Below, piece after piece: positions 1 to 5,629 of a DNA stretch of 6,617 nt (positions are counted from its first letter, which is position 1; each line of letters begins with the position of its first letter). The notes below the pieces were generated by a model, which had not been told where the DNA came from, did no database searches, and was given only the letters and a program-made list of their open reading frames with translations. The translations under genes and the position numbers were made by a program. This DNA is from Pseudomonadota bacterium. Lineage in GTDB: Bacteria > Myxococcota > Myxococcia > Myxococcales > Myxococcaceae. Location of the stretch: positions 1 to 6,617 of the forward strand of contig JAFADT010000376.1 in the NCBI GenBank assembly GCA_023424585.1, written 5' to 3'.

Positions 1-2
1 CC

Positions 3-596
3 GAGGAGCGGGTCGCGCTCGGAGGCGACGCCGCCGCGGCCGTGGTGCCCGCGGTGGAGCCCGCCGGGGTCCCCTCGTGGTCCGGCGTCGCCGCGCTGCG
101 CGTGGTGCGCGCGGAGGCGCCGTCCGCGCTGGAGGGAGACCCGTTCCAGGCGCCGCCGGGCCACTGCCCCAAGTGCGTGGCGCCCATGCGCGAGGACGCC
201 GTGTCCTGCTCGGCGTGTGGGCTGGTCTTCGCCAACTTCATCCCGGACGAGCACCAGCCCTCCGAGGTCCTGGCCGGGGAGTGGCGGGCGCTGCTGGAGG
301 CGTGGCACGACTGGGACGCCCACGACCGCCTGCTGGCCCAGGCGCTGCTGCGGGGAGAGCTGGCGATGGCGGGCCGGCTGTACCGCCTGCGGCTCGCCCG
401 GGCGCCGCACGACGCCCAGGCGCAGCGCGGGCGGGACGAGGTGGTGCGCCGGGTGACGACCGCGGTGCCGCTCGCCTCCGACGGACCGTCGCCGGCGACG
501 GCGCGCAAGGTGAAGAACGTGGTGATGGGCTCCGTGCTGGTGGTGGCCCTGGTGCTCCTGCTCGTGCTCGCGCAGGTGCTGCGCGGCGCCTTCTAG
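3..596 (+). CDS. Zinc-ribbon protein with C-terminal membrane anchor (5' partial)
   Basis: The frame is open to the left edge, so the true start is probably outside the window; 197 residues are visible. The first possible internal start is the GTG at 42, which would give 184 aa, but nothing marks it as a real start. Counting from that GTG, two CxxC knuckles (HCPKC at Cys42/45 and CSAC at Cys56/59) form a classic short zinc ribbon. A Trp/Leu/Arg-rich, probably helical region follows at about residues 75-137. A polar linker leads to one hydrophobic segment at about 159-180, followed only by a short RGAF tail. The zinc ribbon and helical part would therefore sit on one side of the membrane, most likely the cytoplasm, held by a C-terminal anchor. 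I do not recognise a specific family. Zinc ribbons commonly mediate protein or nucleic-acid contacts, but no function can be assigned. The stop codon TAG lies at 594-596. Confidence 0.75.
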   Translation, partial: EERVALGGDAAAAVVPAVEPAGVPSWSGVAALRVVRAEAPSALEGDPFQAPPGHCPKCVAPMREDAVSCSACGLVFANFIPDEHQPSEVLAGEWRALLEAWHDWDAHDRLLAQALLRGELAMAGRLYRLRLARAPHDAQAQRGRDEVVRRVTTAVPLASDGPSPATARKVKNVVMGSVLVVALVLLLVLAQVLRGAF

Positions 597-622
597 GAGG
601 AAGGCCGGCGGTGGGCTGGCCG

Positions 623-641
623 GCCCGCCTCCCGGGCGGGC
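623..641 (+). terminator. GC-rich hairpin downstream of the zinc-ribbon gene, possible terminator
   Basis: GCCCGCC at 623-629 pairs perfectly with GGCGGGC at 635-641 around a 5-nt loop. It starts 27 nt after the stop of the upstream gene and ends about 100 nt before the helicase start. There is no T tract after it, so it is not a canonical intrinsic terminator. In such GC-rich DNA a 7-bp GC stem can also arise by chance. Confidence 0.3.
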
Positions 642-696
642 GGGGGACAGGGCCCTCCGCCCGCGTCAGGGAACGCGCGGGGGACGCCGCGCGCTG

Positions 697-703
697 TTAT
701 CCT
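697..703 (+). promoter_or_regulatory. Weak -10-like element upstream of the helicase gene
   Basis: The sequence TTATCCT is a rare A/T-containing patch in this spacer and lies about 40 nt before the helicase ATG. It resembles a sigma-70 -10 hexamer (TATCCT versus TATAAT). No recognisable -35 box is present 16-18 nt upstream, so this is only a candidate. Confidence 0.2.
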
Positions 704-743
704 GCGGGGCCGCCTTTCCGTCCTCCTGCCCCCGAACCGAAGC

Positions 744-2741
744 ATGTCCGCGCCCGCGCCCCGCCCTCTCTCTGTCGACAGCCTGCTGGGGCCCGGTGGC
801 GCGCTGGAGGAGGCGCTGCCCGCGTACGAGCACCGCCCGGAGCAGCTCCAGATGGCGCGCGCCGTGGAGCGCTCCTTCTCCGAGGGCAGCTACCTGCTGG
901 CGGAGGCCGGCACCGGCACGGGCAAGACGCTGGCCTACCTGGTGCCCGCGCTGCTGTCGGGGCGCAAGGTGGTGGTGTCCACGGCCACGAAGACGCTTCA
1001 GGACCAGGTGTTCTTCAAGGACCTGCCGCTGCTCAGCGAGAAGCTGGGGCTGCGCTTCGAGGCGGCGTACCTCAAGGGGCGCGGCAACTACCTGTGCCTG
1101 CACCGCTACGAGTCCTTCGAGAAGGACCCCCAGTTCGCCTCCCGGGAGGAGGCGAGGCAGTGGCCGCTGCTCAAGAAGTGGGTGACGCAGACGGAGACGG
1201 GGGACCGGGCGGAGCTGGACCTGCCGGAGTCCTTCGCGGCGTGGTCCCGGCTGTCCACCACGTCGGAGACGTGCCTGGGCTCGCGCTGCTCGCAGTACGA
1301 GACGTGCTTCGTCACGCGGATGCGCAAGCGCGCGGAGGCCGCGGACCTGCTGGTGGTGAACCACCACCTGTTCTTCGCGGACCTGGCGCTGCGCAGCTCC
1401 GGCAAGCGCACGGAGGGCGTGCTGCCCTTCTACGACGCGGTCATCTTCGACGAGGCGCACGCGCTGGAGGACGCGGCCAGCGGCCACTTCGGGTGCGGCG
1501 TGTCCAACTACCGGCTGGAGGAGCTGTCGCGCGACGCGGTGGCGGCCCTGCCGGCGAAGGACGAGCGGCACGCGACGCTCTCCGCGCTGGCCCAGCGGGT
1601 GCGCTCGCACGCGGACGCGCTGTTCCTCCAGGCGCCGCGCGCGCTGGGGCTGTCCAGCCAGGAGTCCACCGTGGCGCTGCGCCCGGAGACCATGGGCAAG
1701 CTGGCCGGCGCGCTGGAGCAGGTGCGCGAGGGCCTGGCCGCGCTGGCCTCCTTCGCGGGCAGCGAGCGTGAGCCGGAGCTGGCCGCCATCCACCGCCGCT
1801 CGGAGGAGATGGCGGAGCAGCTCACCTTCCTGGAGAAGTCCGAGTCCGCGGACCACGTCTACTGGGCGGAGGCGCGCGGCAAGGGGCTGTTCCTGCGCGC
1901 GAGCCCCATCGACGTGGCGAAGGAGCTGCGCGACCGGCTCTACGGCGCGCTGGACACGGTGGTGTTCACCTCCGCGACGCTCGCGGCGGACGGCCGCTTC
2001 GACTTCTTCGCCAGGCGCATGGGCCTGTACGACGACGAGGGCCAGCCGGTGACGCGCGTGCGCACGCTGGCGGTGCCCAGCCCGTTCGACTTCCCGCGCC
2101 AGTCCGCGCTGTACCTGCCCACGCACCTGCCGGACCCCAGCGCCCCGGGCTTCATCGAGGCGGCGGCGGAGGAGATCCTCCAGCTGTGCGAGGTGACGGG
2201 CGGGCGCGCGTTCGTGCTCTTCACGTCCCTGCGCAACATGGTGCGCGCGTACGAGCTGACGGCGACGCGGCTGCCCTATCAGGCCCTGCTCCAGGGGGAG
2301 CGGCCCAAGCAGCAGCTGCTGGACGCCTTCCGCCAGACGCCCAGCGTGCTCTTCGCCGCGCACAGCTTCTGGGAGGGCGTGGACGTGCCCGGGGACGCGC
2401 TGAGCCTGGTCATCATCGACCGGCTCCCGTTCGCGTCGCCGGGGGACCCGCTGGTGGCCGCGCGCATCCGCCAGCTTCAGGCGCGCGGGGAGGAGCCGTT
2501 CGACCAGTACCAGCTGCCGCAGGCGGCGCTGGCGCTGCGGCAGGGCTTCGGGCGGCTCATCCGCACGCAGGCGGACCGGGGCATCGTGGCGATGCTGGAC
2601 CGCCGCATCGTGACCAAGGGCTACGGCCGCGTGTTCCTCTCCAGCCTGCCGCCCGCGAAGCGGATGGACGACACGACGGAGCTGAGCCGCTGGTTCAACG
2701 GCCCGGTGCGCCCGGTGCCGCCCGTGCGCTCGATTCGCTGA
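744..2741 (+). CDS. yoaA: ATP-dependent DNA helicase, DinG/YoaA (XPD/Rad3-like) Fe-S family
   Basis: This is a superfamily 2 DNA helicase of 665 aa, expected to unwind DNA 5'-3' using ATP in repair or in handling stalled replication. Walker A is AEAGTGTGKT at residues 53-62. A KGRGNYLCLHR segment leads into the Fe-S domain, whose cluster ligands should be Cys118, Cys177, Cys182 and Cys188. The NHHLFFADL motif is at 206-214 and the DEAH box at 236-239. The second motor domain carries FTSATL (408-413), SFWEGVDVPGD (541-551), IIDRLPF (557-563) and the arginine-finger motif QGFGRLIR (600-607). From memory of the family, length and wording (NYLCL, CLGSxC, PSPFDF, LPFASPGDPL, PFDQYQLP) match E. coli YoaA (about 636 aa) better than DinG (about 716 aa). 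YoaA is known to partner with HolC, the polymerase III chi subunit; whether this one does is inference. The ATG at 744 leaves a normal N-terminus ahead of the Q motif, although no strong Shine-Dalgarno precedes it. The 3' end overlaps the convergent receptor gene. Confidence 0.95.
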   Translation: MSAPAPRPLSVDSLLGPGGALEEALPAYEHRPEQLQMARAVERSFSEGSYLLAEAGTGTGKTLAYLVPALLSGRKVVVSTATKTLQDQVFFKDLPLLSEKLGLRFEAAYLKGRGNYLCLHRYESFEKDPQFASREEARQWPLLKKWVTQTETGDRAELDLPESFAAWSRLSTTSETCLGSRCSQYETCFVTRMRKRAEAADLLVVNHHLFFADLALRSSGKRTEGVLPFYDAVIFDEAHALEDAASGHFGCGVSNYRLEELSRDAVAALPAKDERHATLSALAQRVRSHADALFLQAPRALGLSSQESTVALRPETMGKLAGALEQVREGLAALASFAGSEREPELAAIHRRSEEMAEQLTFLEKSESADHVYWAEARGKGLFLRASPIDVAKELRDRLYGALDTVVFTSATLAADGRFDFFARRMGLYDDEGQPVTRVRTLAVPSPFDFPRQSALYLPTHLPDPSAPGFIEAAAEEILQLCEVTGGRAFVLFTSLRNMVRAYELTATRLPYQALLQGERPKQQLLDAFRQTPSVLFAAHSFWEGVDVPGDALSLVIIDRLPFASPGDPLVAARIRQLQARGEEPFDQYQLPQAALALRQGFGRLIRTQADRGIVAMLDRRIVTKGYGRVFLSSLPPAKRMDDTTELSRWFNGPVRPVPPVRSIR

Positions 2742-4950
2742 GCACGTCGCGCAGGCGCAGGCCCACGCGCGCCTGGAAGGGCGGGGCCAGCGTGTCCACG
2801 CCCGCGCGGCCCGCGAGGTACCGCCGGTCGAAGAGGTTCTCCACCGCGCCGAAGGCGTCCACCTTCCAGAGGAGGTGGCGGCTCACGAACAGGTCCACCA
2901 CCGCCGCGCCGCCCATGCCGCGCGTGTTGAGGTCGTCCTCGTACTGCGGACCGAACACGCGCAGCTGCGCGGTGACGGAGGCGATGGACGGGTCGTCGAA
3001 GGTGACCGCGAGCGCGCCGCGATGCCTGGGGTCCTGCGGAAGCTGGAGACCCACGAGGTCGGGCTGGCCGGGGGCGCGCGTGACGACGGGGTCCACGAAG
3101 GTGTACGCGGCGAGCGCGGTCCACCGCCGCGACACGCGCCAGTCCGCGCCCAGCTCCACGCCGCGCACGCGGGCGCGGCCCAGGTTCTGGCGCTGGCGGG
3201 TGGCGCCGTCCGGCAGGGGCGCGGCGAGGGTGACGTGGGTGACGGGCGCGTCCAGCACGTTCCAGAAGCCGGTGACGCGGCCGGTGAGCCCGCGCGGGCC
3301 GGTGGCCTCCACGCCGGCCTCGGTGCCCCAGAGGCGCTCGGCGCCCAGGCCCGGGTTCGCGGCGGTGAGGACGGTGCCCACCTGGAAGGGGCGGTAGAGC
3401 TCGTTGAGGGTGGGGGCGCGGAAGGCGCGGTAGGCGGAGGCGCGCAGGGTGAGCCAGTCCAGCGGGCGCACGCGCGCGGCCAGGCGCGGGCTGAGCTGCT
3501 GGGCGGTGCGCGGCGCGAAGTCGGTGGCGGTGGTGGTGCCGTTCGCGAAGCTCTCCAGCTGGTGGCCGTCGAGGTCGCGCCACGCGTCCCAGCGCAGCGT
3601 GCCAGCGAGCTCCAGCGCGGGGGACACGGTGTAGAGGTCCTGCACGAAGACGCCCCCGGACACCTGCGTGCCCCGCGTGTTGCGCGCGTAGAGCGTGGTG
3701 GGGGTGTACGTGGCGGGGAAGAGCAGCTCGTCGGCCTTGCCGTGCGCGCGGCGCGCGTCCACGCCCGCGGCGAGCACGTGGGCTCCGCCCAGCGTCATCT
3801 CCGGACCGGTCCAGACGAGCGAGCCGCCCTGGTCGTTCGCGGGCACGCCCTGGTAGGCGGAGAGGAACTCGGAGTTGCGGGCCGAGCTGACGCGGGCGCG
3901 GTCCTGGGAGAAGTCCTGGCTGCGTCCGTAGAGGCCCAGCTCGAAGGCGCCGGCCCCGTCCGTGCGGAGGCGGGCGCTCGCGGCGAACCACGCGAGGTCC
4001 ACGCTGGCGATGGTGTACCGGGTGCCCCCGTTCTGCGTCTCGCGGAACACGCCCGCGCGGGCGGAGAGGGCGAGGTGGTCCGTGGCCTCCGCCTCGACGC
4101 GGGCCTGGGCGCTGACGTGGTTGGAGGGCGTGTCGCCGTCGATGCGGCCGCGCTGGCCTTCAGGGACGATGGCGTAGCCATCGCTGGTGAGGCCCTCGAC
4201 CTCCAGCGACGCGCCCACGCGGCCCCAGCGGTCCGCGAGGCGCGCGGCGGCGAAGCCGGTGCCCAGGTTGCCCACGGACACGTCGGCGTCGAGCACCGGG
4301 CCGGTGATGGGCCGCGAGAAGAGCTGCACCACGCCGCCCAGCGCGGCGCTGCCATAGAGCGCGGAGCCGCCGGTGGGGACGACCTCGACGCGGTCCAGGC
4401 CCAGGCGGGGCAGGGCGCGCCAGAAGACCCAGCCGCCGTAGGGGTCGTTGAAGGGAAGCCCGTCCAGGAGCACCAGCCCGCGAGCCACGCCCGAGGGCGC
4501 GAGCCCGCGCAGGTTGAGCCCCTGCGCGGTGGGGTCCGCGACCAGGGACGGCGTGCGGCGGAAGGTGGCCGCGGACGGCAGCGTGCGGAGCAGCGCGTCC
4601 TGCGTGAGCGTGGGGCTGCGCTCCATCTCCGCGCGGGGAATCACCACCGTGGTGGCGGGCACGTCGCGCAGGGGCCGCGGCAGGCGCGTCGCGGTGATGA
4701 CCGTGCCCGTGCCGGTGTCGGGAGGCGCGTCGGCGTCCGACGCAGTCGCTGTGGGCAGGGGCGCTGGGGCCGGCGCCGGTCCAACGGTCGGGGCCGCCGG
4801 GGCCTCCGGAGGTGCCGCGGCGGATGCTGCTTCCACCCGCGCCAGTAGCCCTTCCCCAGGTGCCTGCGCGGCGGCCACTCCGGGCAGCAGCAACGCCAGG
4901 ACGCAGCGGGAGGTGAGCGAGGGGTGGGAGGAGGCTCGCGGTGCAGGCAT
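2695..4950 (-). CDS. TonB-dependent outer-membrane receptor
   Basis: The product is a 751-aa TonB-dependent transporter that would sit in the outer membrane and import a ligand using energy from TonB-ExbBD. I chose the ATG at 4950 because it gives a compact signal peptide: a basic n-region, the core CVLALLLPGVAAA at residues 16-28, and an Ala-rich cleavage site near residue 28. In-frame ATGs at 4998 and 5052 would add an implausibly long n-region. An Ala/Pro-rich stretch (about 44-76) precedes a TonB-box-like TVITATR at 83-89. The plug domain runs from about 96 to 213, with LNLRGLAP, LVLLDGLPFNDPYGG and the typical RVEVVPTGGSALYGSAALGGVV segment. The rest is the beta-barrel, including the YRAFRAPTLNELYRPF and ENLFDRRYLAG segments usual in this family. 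The TonB box and plug resemble BtuB/siderophore receptors, but the substrate cannot be read from the sequence, and no cobalamin riboswitch or Fur box is evident upstream. No ExbB, ExbD or TonB gene is present here. The Shine-Dalgarno is weak. Confidence 0.93.
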   Translation of the reverse strand: MPAPRASSHPSLTSRCVLALLLPGVAAAQAPGEGLLARVEAASAAAPPEAPAAPTVGPAPAPAPLPTATASDADAPPDTGTGTVITATRLPRPLRDVPATTVVIPRAEMERSPTLTQDALLRTLPSAATFRRTPSLVADPTAQGLNLRGLAPSGVARGLVLLDGLPFNDPYGGWVFWRALPRLGLDRVEVVPTGGSALYGSAALGGVVQLFSRPITGPVLDADVSVGNLGTGFAAARLADRWGRVGASLEVEGLTSDGYAIVPEGQRGRIDGDTPSNHVSAQARVEAEATDHLALSARAGVFRETQNGGTRYTIASVDLAWFAASARLRTDGAGAFELGLYGRSQDFSQDRARVSSARNSEFLSAYQGVPANDQGGSLVWTGPEMTLGGAHVLAAGVDARRAHGKADELLFPATYTPTTLYARNTRGTQVSGGVFVQDLYTVSPALELAGTLRWDAWRDLDGHQLESFANGTTTATDFAPRTAQQLSPRLAARVRPLDWLTLRASAYRAFRAPTLNELYRPFQVGTVLTAANPGLGAERLWGTEAGVEATGPRGLTGRVTGFWNVLDAPVTHVTLAAPLPDGATRQRQNLGRARVRGVELGADWRVSRRWTALAAYTFVDPVVTRAPGQPDLVGLQLPQDPRHRGALAVTFDDPSIASVTAQLRVFGPQYEDDLNTRGMGGAAVVDLFVSRHLLWKVDAFGAVENLFDRRYLAGRAGVDTLAPPFQARVGLRLRDVLSESSARAAPGAPGR

Positions 4951-5005
4951 CCCGCCCGCTCTACTGGAAGTCGGGCTCCCGGGCGATGGCGGACGCATGA
5001 AACAC

Positions 5006-5050
5006 GAACGGCGGTGAGGTGCCGCATGGGCCACTCCACCGCCGCCGTTC
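5006..5050 (-). promoter_or_regulatory. Inverted repeat between the DUF5684-like and receptor genes
   Basis: GAACGGCGG at 5006-5014 is a perfect 9-bp inverted repeat of CCGCCGTTC at 5042-5050, with 27 nt between the arms. A competing fold pairs GGCGGTG (5010-5016) with CACCGCC (5037-5043) and adds three inner base pairs after two mismatches, closing a loop of about 9 nt. It starts 22 nt after the stop of the upstream minus-strand gene and ends about 55 nt before the receptor ATG. It could be a terminator without a T tract, an mRNA leader structure, or an operator for the receptor gene. Confidence 0.35.
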
Positions 5051-5072
5051 ACGGCTGGAACGCCGCGGGGGA

Positions 5073-5510
5073 CTACGCCGTGGCGATGCCACCGCCGCCA
5101 GCAGCGGCCGGGCCCTGGTACTGCGCATCACCGAAGCCCAGCATCGGGATGAAGATGAAGCCCAGGAGCGCGATGCCGATGCCAAAGCCCGTGCCCTTGC
5201 CGAAGGACCTGGCCAGGTCGATGCTCACGATGATGCCCGCGATGAGCCCCGCGGGCGGACACAGCAGGAACAGCGCAAGCCACCAGATGGGCCGGCCCAC
5301 GATGGTGAGCAGGATGTAGAGGTTGTAGATGGGGACGATGGCCGCCCAGCCGGGCTGCCCCGCCTTGACGAACATCTTCCACATCCCCGCGATCGCGACG
5401 GCGATGACCGCGAGATAGATGATCGACATCACGATGGCGAACGGCCCGGCGGACTGCGCCTGCTGCTGCTCCATCGCCTGCCGCATCAACTCTGCCTGCT
5501 CTTCATTCAT
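5073..5510 (-). CDS. Small multi-pass membrane protein, DUF5684-like
   Basis: The product is a 145-aa inner-membrane protein of unknown function. A charged, Gln-rich N-terminal stretch (residues 1-20) precedes a hydrophobic helix at about 24-47. The conserved-looking segment FVKAGQPGWAAIVPIYNLYI (47-66) follows, then hydrophobic stretches at about 60-72, 75-97 and 107-125, and a short Gly/Ala-rich tail. The pattern KAGxPGWAAIxPIYN, then IDLARSFGKGTGFG (97-110), then LGFGDAQYQG (124-133) is what I recall for DUF5684 proteins, which are small membrane proteins with no established reaction. The start is well supported by a purine-rich ribosome site 6 nt upstream. It lies between the PilT-like gene and the receptor gene, same strand, with gaps of 119 and 122 bp. 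Neither neighbour explains its role, and co-transcription is not shown. Confidence 0.85.
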   Translation of the reverse strand: MNEEQAELMRQAMEQQQAQSAGPFAIVMSIIYLAVIAVAIAGMWKMFVKAGQPGWAAIVPIYNLYILLTIVGRPIWWLALFLLCPPAGLIAGIIVSIDLARSFGKGTGFGIGIALLGFIFIPMLGFGDAQYQGPAAAGGGGIATA

Positions 5511-5516
5511 GACGGA

Positions 5517-5526
5517 CTTCCCCCTC
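5517..5526 (-). promoter_or_regulatory. Ribosome binding site of the DUF5684-like gene
   Basis: On the minus strand the sequence reads GAGGGGGAAG, ending 6 nt before the ATG at 5510. It is the clearest Shine-Dalgarno-like site in the window and fixes the start of this gene. Confidence 0.6.
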
Positions 5527-5535
5527 GGAAGTGTG

Positions 5536-5560
5536 GGACCCTCCCCGCCGGGGCGGGTCC
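5536..5560 (-). terminator. Hairpin between the PilT-like and DUF5684-like genes, possible terminator
   Basis: GGACCC at 5536-5541 pairs with GGGTCC at 5555-5560. After one mismatch, CCCC (5543-5546) pairs with GGGG (5550-5553) around a 3-nt loop. On the minus strand it lies about 70 nt downstream of the PilT-like stop and 26 nt before the next start. No T tract follows, so it may instead be a leader structure of the DUF5684-like mRNA. A second short GC palindrome sits right after the PilT-like stop, at about 5612-5623. Confidence 0.35.
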
Positions 5561-5629
5561 AAGTTCACCTCCGAACAAAGGCGAAGTCGGGGGGAGAATG
5601 CAAATGCCTTCCCCCGCCCGGGGCGTCGC

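Noticed and set aside
77..1771. Long plus-strand open frame of 564 codons across the zinc-ribbon gene and the helicase
   Set aside because: The translation is a low-complexity Arg/Gly/Ala-rich product typical of an out-of-frame read of GC-rich DNA, and it overlaps two well-supported genes. An AGGAGGA at 595-601 followed by GTG at 611 only enters this same spurious frame.
666..2363. Long minus-strand open frame of 565 codons opposite the helicase
   Set aside because: It lies antisense to a helicase with complete motifs. Its product is Arg/Leu/Gln/His-rich with no domain, as expected when stop codons are rare in high-GC DNA.
2186..3397. Plus-strand open frame of 403 codons spanning the helicase end and the receptor gene
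   Set aside because: Out of frame with the helicase and antisense to the receptor, with no recognisable domain.
2875..4848. Plus-strand open frame of 657 codons opposite the receptor gene
   Set aside because: Its product is His/Gly/Ala/Arg-rich and without motifs, while the minus-strand frame encodes a complete receptor with signal peptide, plug and barrel.
4951..5052. Earlier in-frame starts (ATG at 4998 and 5052) for the receptor
   Set aside because: They would place 18-34 extra residues before a signal peptide that is already complete from the ATG at 4950, and the 5052 start would put the inverted repeat inside the coding region.
4951..5072. Cobalamin riboswitch or Fur box upstream of the receptor
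   Set aside because: The spacer is only 122 nt, too short for a typical cobalamin riboswitch, and no A/T-rich Fur-like palindrome is visible.
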